A DNA stretch of 64,000 nucleotides from positions 62,001 to 126,000 of the forward strand of contig ARYC01017260.1 of NCBI GenBank assembly GCA_000711775.1. Reading direction: 5' to 3'. The position numbers and the translations under genes were made by a program. Positions 11,600 through 23,517 of the stretch are shown in pieces. Source of the stretch: Oxytricha trifallax. Its lineage: Eukaryota > Ciliophora > Spirotrichea > Sporadotrichida > Oxytrichidae. The notes under the pieces were generated by a model. It was not told where the DNA came from, ran no database searches, and worked only from the letters and a program-made list of their open reading frames with translations. Positions within the stretch are counted from its first letter, which is position 1. Each line of letters opens with the position of its first letter.

Positions 11600-13280
11600 C
11601 TTGAATTATTTTATTCGTCAAATTCTTCTGGGTCGTCTTCCTAATATTATTTCTCATTTTATGATTTTTGTGAACTATCTCTAATATCAAATTCTTTGAA
11701 TAAACTATTCAAATCATCCATCTTATCTGAACATTTCTATGATTTGATAAGATCTTAATTATATAATTTTAAATAATTTCATATAAAACTTAATGTGAAG
11801 TGTAAATTCTAGATTTTATATTCAAAATACTTTAGATAAAATTAATTTATTTATATAAGTGATTTAGAAATTATTTGTACTAAAATGAATAGTTTATAAT
11901 TAAAACATGCAATAAAAATGAAATTTAAAAAGAATTATAATGCTCTTTTAAGGATTAAACAAAGTATTTTTTCAATAAAATATTTTTTATATGGGAATAA
12001 TTATAATAAAATATAGTTTCCTCTAATAAATACAAAATTTAAATTCTGAATAAAGATCACTTGATTACTTTTAGAATTTTTAGTTGCGTTTAGATACCAT
12101 TTTCTTTAGAGCTTATTTCTAAAGTCCTATCTCACTATCTCTGAAAACCATCATGTTTTAATCTTGTTCATTATCAAAAATCTGTTGACTGTTAATTATG
12201 GGAGATATTGAAAATTTAAATGGGGGGGGAGGAGAATACTTTTAAAAAATAGAATGAATAATACTTTTGTTGAATTAATATTTACAAATAAAAGCTAAAA
12301 ATTTAATATTTATAAAATAAATTAAGAATATTTAGTCTGTTATTCTAAAAAAACCAAATTATTATTTTAAATGCTTTAATGGGCTGTGTATATTTCTCGA
12401 AATAAAAATAATTCCTTTGTAAAAAAGAGAAAATTAAACCCAATAAATTTATGCCTTTAATTGGCATTGATATTAGTGTTCGTCCTAGTATTAGGAAAAT
12501 TATCAGTTATCATATTAGACGTATTCTCTAGATCTAAATTTCTAGGGCTTGTATCAACAGCTTACTATATTATCATAGTTTTGTTTTGAAGGTGATTATT
12601 GATTTAATCTTAACTTTGTTTATGATAAGAAGATATTTGGAAAGACGATTGTGAATTATACAATTACTTGAATTGCTACTGCTATGTTGTTGGATAAATT
12701 TTATATAAAAAAACTAATAAAATAATCAGGTGAGGTAATTCTGGAAAATGATTGTTATTCTAAAACACTTGCTTGACTTTCACAATTTCCAAATATGTTC
12801 TTTTTATCTTTTAGCCGTTTTAAGAACAGTCCTCTAATAAGTTTTTTATCGATTTCCTTTAATTTTCTTTTGTTAAATGTGTCATGAATTGACTGCTTAA
12901 TTTTGTTCATTACTTTCAATTTTAAGATTTGGTTTTTGTTTTCTGTCAGTTTGAAAGTATCCTAATCGTTTCGATCACTATCTGAAGATGAGGACTCAGA
13001 GTCAAGCACCATTACAAAAATAATATATAACGTATTTTCTTCTAGAACTTCATTAGCATTTTTTGGTTTTCATTGAGAAATACTTGAACTAACAACTTTA
13101 TAAATCTGATCGATTTTAAGAGAGTTACGCAATCAAGTTCATCTTGGAGCTTATTTTCTCCCTTCTTAAATAATCCATGTTTTCTCATGTTTTTTTAAAG
13201 AATCATAGTTTTAGATTTCTTACAACAGCCAAATTTACACATAAATTCCAAAATGTCGTTAAGAGTATTTAAATAATTAA

Positions 13281-13311
<31 letters not shown>

Positions 13312-15540
13312 AAGATTTAAGTATAGTTAAACCTGATTCTTTTCAAAAGCATTTCTGATAACTTATTTTTGCTTTAATTATCTAATTTAGTTGCATTTTC
13401 TTCATAAAATTTTGCATAAACTTCATTTTTGTACCTTTATGAAATTTTTTGCATCTTAAAATTTTCTTTGATTTACTTATCATAAGCCATTAACTTTTAA
13501 TCTTAAAAATATAAGTAATTATGGTTAATATATAATCTTTGAGGTTTTATGAGTGAGAAGTTTATTAAGACAAAATTGATAGTCTCCTATAGCTTACATT
13601 TTTTATATTAGAATTTGGTTCATCTTATTTTTCAAAGAATTGATTCATGTTTACTGAAAGACCTGAAATTTTTGAAATAGGTCAATATGATTGACTATTT
13701 TTGAATTGCGCTTATTTTGAAGTTTAATTGGCTAGATTGTTTTAAGTAGGAAGTGGCATTGAATTATCATCATTGTCGAATACATTTTGTGTTGTCTCTA
13801 CTTAATAAAAATGTCTTAAAAGTGAAGCCAAAAACATTTTTTCTTGTACAAAACCTACAGCTAACATTCCTATGATCAAAATTGATTCTTTAAAGCCCCC
13901 CATATCTCCAAGTAAATCCCCTATACCATAAACTCTAATAATATAAAAACTTAATTTTAATGATCTTCTTTCATAGATATCATACTGATTGTCCAATCTA
14001 AGATAAAAAGTGCCGACTAAAGTGTTGTTGTCAACTACTTAATCAGAAAATTCTCTCACTTTGTCAATCTAAATCAAATTCATTATTAATTTTAACAAGA
14101 GAAATTTACACTATAAAAGATTTCGTTTTCATCAGAAAATGAGAGAAGCTAATCCTGCATTTATGCATGGTTTTACTTAATAAATATATTGTAAGATTTC
14201 CAAACATTATTTTGCACCTCAAAATATACTATTATACATGAATTTACTTAAATAATATACATCGTCCTGTATAAGCTTTTAAATAGGTTAGGTATAATTA
14301 TTGAAATCAAAGTATTGATTGACCATTGCTATTGAAAATTGCTCATTCTCAAAGAAAATGTCTATTTCCTTTTTTGGGGCGCATTATTGTTAGAAATATA
14401 AAATTTTATGATTGTTTTGCATTATTTTTTAATAAAAATATTTTGCAATAATTATATTTTTCAGTAAACTCGCATTTCCTCAATCTAATCTCTAAGTATT
14501 CGAAGATTTTAGAATAATAATTGCCTTTTATTTTATAATCTTTAGAATTCGCACAAAACTGTTTGTTTATTCAATATTATTAATTAGTTTTGTAAAATAA
14601 ATTATCCAAAATATTTTTAATTTTTAATTTTTATTCCATATAGCTTAACTTTGTCTTGATTAGGGAAATTGAAATATTTATTCCCACATTTTTCAAATTC
14701 TAAGTTTATTTTAGACTTGATTCCCTCTACATAATAAAGATATCGTATATAAGAACATTGCACTTACTTTGAGTGACTGGATCATATTCTATCTTGACCT
14801 AGCTCATTGTAATATAGCCGTATTTAGGCTAGAGTTCTTGTAATAAACCAGCTGCAAAGTCGAAACCCCCTTACCCCACATTAATTTCTTCGGAATCGTC
14901 TGAATCAAGGTCCATGAAGAATGATTTTCTTGATAGTTTTGTTTCTCCTTTTATAAAAAATTAATTACACAAGCCTTTCATTTACATAATCATCAGCTTG
15001 TATTTAAATTAAAACAATAGATAATATAAAAATGTACACAAAGAATGCGAATATTGTAGCCAATAATATAAAACTCACTGAAGCACCGACCAAACTTTTA
15101 TAAGTTCTATTTTTTATAATTATAAATTATCTATCTTACTCTTATCCCTTATATGTAAGCTAAACAGATTTATTATAACTTTTTATATATTTATAATTAA
15201 ATATAAATTGACAAATTTCCCATACATATCGATATTTTTGAATTTTTTCCCAAATTTTCGACAATATGGCTACTTCTTTCTATTTTACTTTACTATATTA
15301 ATCAATAATTATGATTTGTGTCAAACTTATGTAGCTTCTTTACTTACTTTGATATTTTATAGATGACTTCCTGAAATAATTTGTGTTTTCAGTGTAATTT
15401 TATTGATTAGACATTAATATTCTAGCAAATTCATTTTACTAGAAATCCTCCTCTACTCCAGATTCTGATCTTATCTTTACATTCTTTTATTTATTAGTCT
15501 TTGGATCAAAATTATAAACTTTGATTAAAACAAATTTTTT
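11600..15540 (-). CDS. Membrane protein family copy A3
   Basis: Third tandem copy, the most divergent of the three. Seen in order: IRSESGVEEDF and NTNYFRKSSIKYQ near the N-terminus, NIDMYGKFVNL, TYKGQETYKS, first membrane segment after SLVGAS, KSFFMDLDSDDSEE, ectodomain (GINKQFCANSKDYKIKGNYYS), FYSIDKVREFSDQ, RLDNQYDIYERR, second membrane segment (GGFKESILIIGMLAVGFV), then KKMVLDSESSSSDSDRND and a Gln/Ser/Asn-rich tail. Introns: 15294-15347, 15107-15139, 14727-14767, 14069-14109. IESs: 14566-14629, 13934-13963, 13011-13033. Further tail pieces are seen at 12060-12215 (QQIFDNEQDQNMMVF) and 11610-11780 (DKMDDLNSLFKEFDIRD); their joins are not worked out. An ATG at 15414 would give a short start, but coding sense continues to about 15540. 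Stop not fixed. Function unknown. Confidence 0.7.
13011..13033. other. IES, 23 bp, pointer ATT (AAT on the coding strand)
   Basis: ATT at 13011-13013 and 13034-13036 in A3. A1 and A2 read KFQRKMVLDSES without interruption; excision gives KFQKKMVLDSES in A3. The insert has no usable AG end. It is one of the shortest IESs seen here. Confidence 0.75.
13285..13311. repeat. (AT)n microsatellite
   Basis: Uninterrupted AT dinucleotide run of about 27 bases inside an AT-rich insert of A3. Confidence 0.95.
13934..13963. other. IES, 30 bp, pointer TCT (AGA on the coding strand)
   Basis: TCT at 13934-13936 and 13964-13966 in A3. Excision gives YERRVYGIGDLLGD. The insert is a multiple of three and stays open, so it also reads through as SLKLSFYII. 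A1 has a GT..AG insert at exactly this site (5465-5499), A2 none. Confidence 0.65.
14566..14629. other. IES, 64 bp, pointer TTTATTC (GAATAAA on the coding strand)
   Basis: TTTATTC at 14566-14572 and 14630-14636 in A3. Excision gives KVKLYGINKQFCANSKD in frame. Confidence 0.8.
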
Positions 15541-15639
15541 AATTAAAAATAATTCATAATATAACTATTATTTTTAAATTTTCATTGTCTACTTCTCTCA
15601 TATCTTTACTATAGCTTTCTCAATGATTTACCTGATTAT

Positions 15640-16572
15640 TAATGGGATTTTTTCTCTAATTTGATATTTTTACCCCTTATTTATTATAGCTAAAATATAA
15701 TAAACTTGATAATTTTATGAATATTATAATTCTTTTTTACTTATAAATTTTTAGTTTTTTAACTAATGTTTTTATTAGAATTATTACCAGATTTATTTTT
15801 AAACTAATTAAATTACAAATAAATTCTTAAAATAATAGTACTATTGTCCAATATATTTGTCTGTAAATTGTTATTTCATATTTATTAGTATATAATTACT
15901 TTTGTATTCTTAATGGATTAATGTGGCTATATTATAATAATCTATTCTATATTATATCGGATGATAAATTATTTAGAGCTCTAAATTACTGAATATTTTG
16001 ATTAAATAAAGTTAAGTCTAAGCCATTAAGCTATTTTGATATATTTTTAATTTATATACAACATTATCCTATTTTAAGCATTAATTAGAATAAAAGGTTA
16101 TCTTTTTTTAAGCATAATTTAAATATAAAGAAGTATGTGCTATTTCTTACGTATTTAAAAAATATTCAATATATTGAAAAATTATTAGAATTTTCACTGT
16201 TTAACTCCATGTTATTTTTAATTATACAAGTTAATTCTATAAAATAATTATAAATTAAATTTAATAAATACTTGAATAATAATTTCAAATCTATGATAGA
16301 TTGATTTATCCATAATATGTGGAGTGAAGGGGTATGAAACTGAGGATTTAATTAATTAAATACCAAGTTAAAAACTGATTATTTCAGATTTTTGATTCAA
16401 TTTTTCCAAGCAAAATACATGGAATACTTTTCATGAATAATAATTACATATAATGGAAGCATATGACTTGGCTCAGAAGTTCATCAAAGGATACATTAAT
16501 GAGTAATGCGAGTTCGTTCACAGCCTAACTTCGTGATAACCCCACATGAGATAATTTTATCGAGTTAGGATA
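15640..16572. other. AT-rich stretch without recognised gene
   Basis: About 930 bases of AT-rich sequence between A3 and the element at 16581. I see no conserved block. A slightly GC-richer patch at 16480-16560 has no convincing frame. Confidence 0.5.
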
Positions 16573-16580
16573 AAGATTTC

Positions 16581-17070
16581 GGGGGGGGAGTTTCCTGCAC
16601 TCTTTATTTTATTTAGTAAAATTTAATAAATTTTACTTAAATTAAAAAAATTAACATTTTTATGACCCATTAAATATTAAGAGTATATTTTTCATGATTG
16701 AAGCAGTTCAAGAATATATAGTCTTACATTATATAGGCATGGTAAGAACAGGATAAATTCAATCAGAATTGCAATAACAATTGGAAGCAATATTTGGAAT
16801 TACTTTAGTAAATCAATATAATGGTTGAGAGACAGAACTAACAAATATGAAATGGAAAATGTCAGAGTTTTTGGAATCTGAAGAGATATTGACTAATGAT
16901 TAATAAACTAAAGTATAATATATCAATGAAATTAGTCATGAAGTTGGTTGATAGTTGTTATAAAGATTAATTTTATAAAAAAAATATTAAAATTTAAAAA
17001 TTAAAAAAAAGTGCAGGAAACTTCCCTAAAATATTTTTAATAATTAACGAGTGCAGGAAACTACCCCCCC
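16581..17070. mobile_element. Fold-back/hAT-like non-autonomous element, 490 bp, 8-bp target duplication
   Basis: Imperfect terminal inverted repeats: GGGGGGGGAGTTTCCTGCAC at the left and the complement GTGCAGGAAACTACCCCCCC at the right, with a second inverted copy of GTGCAGGAAACTTCCC just inside the right end. The flanks AAGATTTC at 16573-16580 and 17071-17078 are identical, an 8-bp target-site duplication as made by hAT-type transposases. A plus-strand frame from 16695 (MIEAVQEYIVLHYIGM..) runs about 44 codons, meets TGA, and a further coding-like run follows, so it looks like a decayed ORF. Related ends are seen near 36121-36484 and 60290-60676. Confidence 0.8.
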
Positions 17071-17439
17071 AAGATTTCTTAAATGATGTTTTCCTATTAA
17101 CAATATTTCCTAAATAAGTTATCTTTTATCTTACTATGAAGTAATTTAATATTTTTATATAGATTTAATTATACATGCAGGCAATAAGTCCTGAGAGTCC
17201 CAAAGACCAATGCTCTAAACAAGATACTGCGTGGTTCATATAAGGGAAGAAAGAGCATAAAGATTATACTATAAATTAATTTGGCTTAATCCCAATTATA
17301 ATTCCTGTAAAGCATTAAATAATAATAATGTAGATTTAATCTATTTATCCAAATCATTACTTCATTTTATGCTTAAAAGTATAAGAAATGGGAGGAATTA
17401 ATTATTTTTATCACTCATTTAAAGTCTTTTAAACTTTGG

Positions 17440-17674
17440 ACATAAAAATATAAGAAAAAATGCAAATTCTTCAATAATTCGTTATAATTTTTCATCAGTA
17501 TTTAACAGTCTTCATATAATTGTTGTTCTCTCTCAAATGTTCTTTATATTATTTAGCTATTTTCAAAATCTCTGTAGCTTATAACAATATTTCCTAGCCC
17601 ACTTATTTTGAAAATTTTTCATCTTCCATAGTACTTTTTGATTCTTCAATACTATTTGAATATTTTTCTTCCAT
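17440..17674 (-). CDS. Short charged coding block, unassigned
   Basis: ATG at 17674 opens MEEKYSNSIEESKSTMED.. followed by KQVGQEILLQATEILKIAKQ and HLRENNNYMK, about 60 codons before TGA in this frame, with a further helical run (NYNELLKNLHFF) in a shifted frame that an IES could join. It is rich in Glu and Lys, probably helical. It may be its own small gene or a downstream block of D1. Another block with coding sense sits at 17160-17240 (LYEPRSILFRALVFGTLRTY). I do not recognise either. Confidence 0.4.
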
Positions 17675-18239
17675 GGAGGTTTGCCTAAATTATCAATATA
17701 TTATTATTTATAGATTTTTAAATTAATAAATCAAAATTTGATTTTTTATATATTGAAAATTAATGCAGTAGATTTGATCTTATTTTTTGCTAGAAAAATT
17801 CATCGTTTAGATGTTTTTGAACTAATTTTTCAGCTTTTAGCAATCTTTACTAATAAACTGCAAGCTATGAATAGTCTGAAAAATAGAGATAAATTAATTT
17901 AAAGAAATAAATTTTAAAAAGTAAAAAAATGCAAATTAATCTTTACTATGAAAATACATTTTATGTTTTAAAAGAATAATATTATTTTCTTCTCAAAATA
18001 GATATTTATAGAACTCCATTAAATCTATCACATTCATTTATTCAAAGATTATCTAATTAATTGTGTTATTAATTTGAAAATATGTTTATAAATTTCTTAA
18101 TAAATAAGATAGAAGGGTCAAAATTAGGACTTTCCAAGATAGTTTAGAAGACTATCTTTTCCTAATTTGATATCTCATCACTAAAATATTAAAATTTAAC
18201 TTTAATTTATAATATTTATTATTATAAAATAGTGTGAGT

Positions 18240-21200
18240 ACAATGGAAATCTAAAATTGTGTTTAACTTTTTCTATTAAAACTATATTATTATCATTTAA
18301 TGAATTTTACACAATTTCTTAAGTTTTGGGGTGACCATAAAAGAATATCTTAAAAAATTATAAAAGATTAATTAAAAAGATTTATTATTGAGGTAATATT
18401 ACATAAACTAAAAATAAAAGAGGAGAATCAATCTGTAATCATACCTATTAGCTAAATATTCTCTTACTTAGTTTTAAGAGTCAAAAAAGAGCATAGGTTT
18501 CTTGATATTTTCTGAAATTATTACCATATCCATCATATATTTAAAATATAATTAATTTTTGAATTAAATTATATATTATTTTCTATTTTAGATCAAGTAT
18601 TAAAGTTGAGATCTTTACTGTAAACTTTTAAGTTCAGTTGCTAGTTATTTTTTAGAGTTTTCATACTATTATTATTTTAAAACTTATGGTATCAAATCCA
18701 TTATTTTCATCAACAAATTTATTAAATAATTGTATATATAAAATGAATGTTGTAAAGAAATTAATATTTTTAATTTCTAAATTTTCCTTGAATACATTAT
18801 CAAATGGCAAAGAATAAAATTCATAGAGAAGTCTAACTTCACATTTTGGTTCTTGTTTTAGATTTAAAAACAACAATATTAATTATTAATTATAGTAAAT
18901 AGATGTGAATTGTAATCTTCAACTAGTTAATTTATTTGAAAAAGGCTATTTTAGTAAACTAATAATATAAGTTAAATTATGTTGATAATTAAATGTAGTG
19001 AGTAGTAGTAGTGAATCGCTTAAGGCAAGGGAAATTTAAAAAAGAGATCAAAATTTAATTAGAGATCTCTATTATATAATAATCAGTTTTATTTATTGCT
19101 AATATATACATATTAAATAGGGGCCATAAATTATTAAAAAATGGCATTAGGTTTTTTAGAAATATTTACCTACCCTTTTCTTTCTTTAGTTGGTGGAGTC
19201 CAGCTGATTACTAAGTTTCCAGTGATAGAATCAATAGTTGTAGTTGCTCTAGAAGCAGAATGAGGTTTCCGACTGAATGACTTAAAGTCAATATGTAGTT
19301 GCCCTTTTCCTTGATAGTCCTGAGGATCAGAGTTCGCACCACTCTCGTTTGTGCTGCTTGTCGTTCACTGTATATATTAGCAATAAATAAAACTGATAAT
19401 TAAATGTATTATATTTATTTAATTTAATTGCTTCTTTCATTTTGTAAATCTTTCAACTCTTCTGAAACTGTTAATTCCCTATATTGTTGGATTTTAGATT
19501 TATTATTAGCTATCTCTTATTAATTTAGTTCCAATATCTTTTGATTTAATTATAAGGAAAGTTATAAATATTATTTGTAATTTTTAAAAATAGTTACAAG
19601 AAAATTAATATCTTTGAAAATTTGTCCTCATTATTCTCAATGTGAGATACCTAAGTTGAGATTTCAGAGAAAATTAATTATTGATTGCTTATCTTGTACT
19701 TTTCTATTATGATATTCAAGGTAATTACCATGCTATAAGCTATAAAATTAACTTCTTTGGCTTTTATTTCAAAGTCAGGTTAAATAAATTAAATTATATA
19801 TGGAAAAAAATTAAAATTAAATTAAAAAAATACAGTAGACTAAAAATTATATTAAAAAGGTTCAGTAATATGGGAAGGAATATTTATAAATTCTTAATCT
19901 TATATGATTCGATCATCATTCAAAAGATCAGTAAGTTTTTAGTTGAAAGCCATAAAAATAACTTATAAAAGAATAAAATTGGATAAATTTAATTATAATA
20001 AAATATATAATAGAAAGATTCAAAAGAATTATTTCACAATAGTCACATTAAATTATATTTTAGTGAATTGATACAAACACGTTCATTAATGTATAAATGC
20101 AACTAATTTATTTTAGAAATTTAAACTCAATTAAAATATGACTTAAAATAAAAATAAGGTATTTTAATTCTCAGATTAGTTGAAATTTTAAATTATATAC
20201 GAATTCAGTAAGTTTTAATTTTATTATCTTATTTAATTTTCCAAAGATCATTTATATAAATCAATTATAATTCTTATTCTCAAAATCAATCGTGTTTAAT
20301 AATACAGATAAATTTATTTTAATTAAATTTAATTACTTTTATAGTTTATTACCTTATATTAATTCCAATATTATGAATTTTCTTAGTTCATAAATAAATT
20401 ATATACTATTGATAAAAACATTATATAATTATGAGTTCAAAGAAAAAAAATTATATTAATTATCTCTATTTAAAAAATATAGGATAAAAAATTTATAAAT
20501 GAACAAAAATAATTACAAAATATTTTGCAATATATAATAATTTAATTAACATTTAGTTTTTGAAATAAAATCTAAATTTATAAATTATTTAATAAAGAAT
20601 TAAATAAGAAACTTTTAATAGATTAAAGCAAAATACATGGTAACTTTTGATTGTTTAGAGCAACAAAAAACAAGAATTCATAGAAATAACTAACTTCTAA
20701 TTAACGATAAAATTTAGTTTTAAATATAATGAGCAATAATAATTTATTGGAAGCATTTTTAAGCTATTAAATAAACAATCATTTCCAAATAAATAATTAC
20801 AATATAATTGATATGATAAAAATGTTCAAATTTTTAAAGATTTGATTGTTTTATAATTGCAACATTATCCATTTATAATATAAAATAAATAAGCAAATAA
20901 TTTGATTACTAATTAAAATTTTCCTGTAATAAAATTTTTGTTCTTACCGAGATAACTCTTCACCCCTCACCACTCCCCATATACCAAAAAACATAATTTT
21001 TATAAAAAGTAAAAATTGATCAAAATAATATTTTGAATTATGTTTTGAATGATTTGAGAGATTTAAATTATAGAAAAATATTTTTTAATTTATAATATTA
21101 TTAAATTCATATCTAAAAATATGTATTTCGAGTGATAAAATTAAAAATTTCAATTAAATTTGCTAATATTAGTAATGTATGACGATAAATGTAAAGTATG

Positions 21201-22389
21201 ATTTATATTCAGACCATGAGGATTAAAAAAATTATAAAAATAAAGATAATTTAAGGGTGGGGAGGGTGAGAGGGGTGTGGGTAGGATTATCTCGTTTAGA
21301 ACATATATTTAAGAACAATATTAATATTAATATTTGATATTATTCATCCTTCTGCTTGCTAGTACTCCATTCTTGAGAAATCTTTTTGAACTAAGAAAAA
21401 ATTATTATTATTAATAATTTTTTAAAAAATAAACATTTTTTGAATGTATTTTATTTTAGAAAATCCCTCCTTATCTTGATTTTGAATCAATGGATAAATA
21501 GCTAAGAAGCTCTCCTCTAGGACTGGTGGCAAGTTTTTATAAGCTTGAATTTCTAAATATTGACATCGAGTATTTTAACTTATGAAGTCATTGCCCTCAA
21601 TTTATTTTATTTACAGTAATTTTCGCTTTTCTTCCAAAAAATTGGCACAAAAAGATTCAATTGATATTTTTCCATGAAATTCTTAATCTTTGTAACTATT
21701 AAGAATCTCTTAAACATTTTCGTGCTTTTTTATCTCATTCTCAGCTAGTTTATAATAAATGTTATACTGAAAAAATAATAAGTAAGAAATTATAATTTTC
21801 AATGTTATTTCATCTTATTAAACTAATTTTTATTTGATCTTTTTGCCTAAATTATCTTCTTAAACTTCTAATCGTTCTTATATTAGATTCAGATCTAGAA
21901 AAATTTATTAAATTTAATGTTTTTTTTTGGTCTACTTTTAGCTTACATTGAGTTTTATATATTCAAGTTTGAATATTTATGAAAAAAATAATTTAAAAAT
22001 TACATGAATGACATAATGGCAAGCTTATTTTAGTATTTCAAGTGAAGCTAGATGCACAGATTTTCCCTTGATTTAATTGTATTCGTTGCTTGTTTATATT
22101 GCTAGCTTGAAAACTTCTAATATAATTTTTATAGTTTCTTGTTTATTATATAAATTGTTAAGAACATCAATTTATGAAGATATTGTGCTTTATATGTAGG
22201 AAAGCAAATATATAATTATTTTTATATTTAAGTTATAATTCAGATAAAATAAATATAATGGCTTTGACCATTCCCACTTAATTAAATTTTTATAATAAAA
22301 TACAATTTTTATAGATATTTTAAAATAAGCAAGTATTCATCAGACCATATGCATTCAAAGTAATTACAGTTACGTTCAATATTTTCCAT
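18240..22389 (-). CDS. Coiled-coil protein gene D1
   Basis: Start ATG at 22389 gives MENIERNCNYFECIWSDEYL, aligned with MENQVLNSCNFQCLWTDEFL of D2. After an IES comes LLSYIQSTISS..LEVFKLAIQTSNEYNQIKGK and LASLEILKQACHYV, then a coiled coil (IQERLEVQEDNLGKKIKQKL), KLAENEIKKHENVQEIL, and LPPVLEESFLAIYPLIQNQD. A GT..AG intron fits between the coil and KLAENE. Further left, blocks shared with D2 are QEPKCEVRLLYEFYSLPFDN (about 18780-18880), ISENIKKPMLFFDSQNQVR (about 18440-18530) and FYGHPKTQEIVQNSLNDNNI with VLIEKVKHNF (18240-18350). The last two loosely resemble the dynein heavy-chain AAA5 motifs RWPLLIDPQ-x-QA and LE-x-AI-x-x-G-x-PVLIENV, but total length and order do not prove a dynein. A MITE sits inside at 20939-21303. 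Ends and joins of the middle are uncertain. Confidence 0.6.
19140..19680 (-). CDS. Unassigned coding blocks inside the D1 span
   Basis: Three coding-like blocks on the minus strand: VSHIENNEDKFSKI near 19620-19670, a coiled-coil run (LNQKILELNQQEIANNKSK, QYRELTVSEELKDLQNERS) at about 19440-19580, and a GC-richer block at 19160-19375 with DPQDYQGKGQLHIDFKSF and TTIDSITGNLVISWTPPTKE. The last block is more GC-rich than its surroundings and has natural codon use. D2 shows no clear counterpart, so these may belong to a separate gene nested between D1 blocks or to a region lost from D2. Function unknown. Confidence 0.45.
20939..21303. mobile_element. G-rich fold-back MITE, copy 2 (365 bp)
   Basis: Ends TGTTCTTACCGAGATAA.. 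and ..TTATCTCGTTTAGAACA are inverted repeats matching the ends of the element at 59530-59960. The left arm is C-rich and the right arm carries the G-rich complement (GGGTGGGGAGGGTGAGAGGG). No duplication of the flank is evident in this copy. Confidence 0.75.
21943..21999. other. IES, 57 bp, pointer TTACAT (ATGTAA on the coding strand)
   Basis: TTACAT at 21943-21948 and 22000-22005 in D1. Excision joins CHYVIHV to the coiled coil. D2 has an IES at the same codons with pointer TACAT. Confidence 0.75.
22202..22326. other. IES, 125 bp, pointer AAGCAA (TTGCTT on the coding strand)
   Basis: AAGCAA at 22202-22207 and 22327-22332 in D1. Excision gives WSDEYLLSYIQSTIS. D2 has the equivalent insert with the same pointer but 368 bp long. 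Confidence 0.85.
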
Positions 22390-23517
22390 TATTTTTTCAA
22401 TTATAATTAAATTTATTTATATTTTTATTCAATTTATTTCTTACTAAATTTATAGCAATTTACAAAATAATGAATTTCATTTTTTTTCAAACACCCTTAT
22501 AACTTAAAAAATGTTATTATAATATTTCTAAATAAGATTATTGCAAAATATGCATTGATATAGTTTTTCTTATTAAAGAAATTAATTTAATTACATTTTA
22601 GATGAATTGCAGTTTTTATTAATTATTTTTTATGTTAAATAATAATTGCTAATCTATATTTATAGAGGAAATAAATTTAACCCATATTATTTATCTGTAA
22701 AAGATTTACTTTGAAGAAAAGCAAAAATAGCTTCAAATCTATATTAATTATATTAAATTCTAATATTTAAGAGAAAATAATAAAAGACTAAATTATGGGG
22801 AAAAAAGAAGTATATAATATAAGTCTTAAAAATTAACTAATACTACAATAAAATAAAAAATGCATTATATTATTGATTTATTAGGATTTTATTAAAGAGA
22901 CTATATTTTTATTTCTGTTTAGCTCTTTTTATACTGAGAAGATAAAAAACTTTTTATGAAAAAGATTTGAAAAATGGATATTTGTTAAATGCTAATAAGT
23001 TAATAGACTTGATTTAAATAAAATAAAAATTTAGTTTATTTAAATTATTTAATCTAAAATTAAATAAATTATTAATTTTAATAATATTAGTAGCTCTGGA
23101 TAAATTGTCAAAAACTTAAAAAATATTAGATATATTTAATAAACTTCCTAGAATTTTAATAGCATATAGGATGCTCTTATTTACATATATTTTTGTCATT
23201 ATAAATGTTAAGGAAATAAATATTAAATATAAATATACCAAATAATCTTTGGCATTCACAAGGCAAGTACAAAAAATAATTAAAATTGGTATATTTTTAA
23301 AATTGTAATTATATTAGTCATTCAAAATCCTAAACTATATAATTATGATTCTCCTAATGATTAGTATTCTTTTTGTTTTTTGTTCTTAAATTATGATTTG
23401 ACTAGATTTTAGGAGATTCAAAAAATAAAAATTTAAAAATTATATTTGACTGTTACCATTTTCCCTTAAAATAAAATTATTTGAGTATTTTATATTTATA
23501 ATAATTATCATATTTAG
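22390..23517. other. AT-rich stretch without recognised gene
   Basis: About 1.1 kb between the D1 start and the B1 end. It is AT-rich throughout; I find no conserved block, RNA gene or repeat in it. Confidence 0.5.

Noticed and set aside
5604..14109. Inserts after F-Y/F-S in A1, A2 and A3 as IESs with pointers AGTA, TTACAG and AATTT
   Set aside because: GT..AG removal gives the right frame in all three copies (5604-5636, 9602-9638, 14069-14109), while the pointer reading breaks frame in A1; they are introns.
16695..16970. TGA read as tryptophan to join the two halves of the plus-strand frame in the 16.6-kb element
   Set aside because: TGA acts as the stop in the complete TEBP-like gene and in the family tails, so a decayed ORF is the simpler reading.
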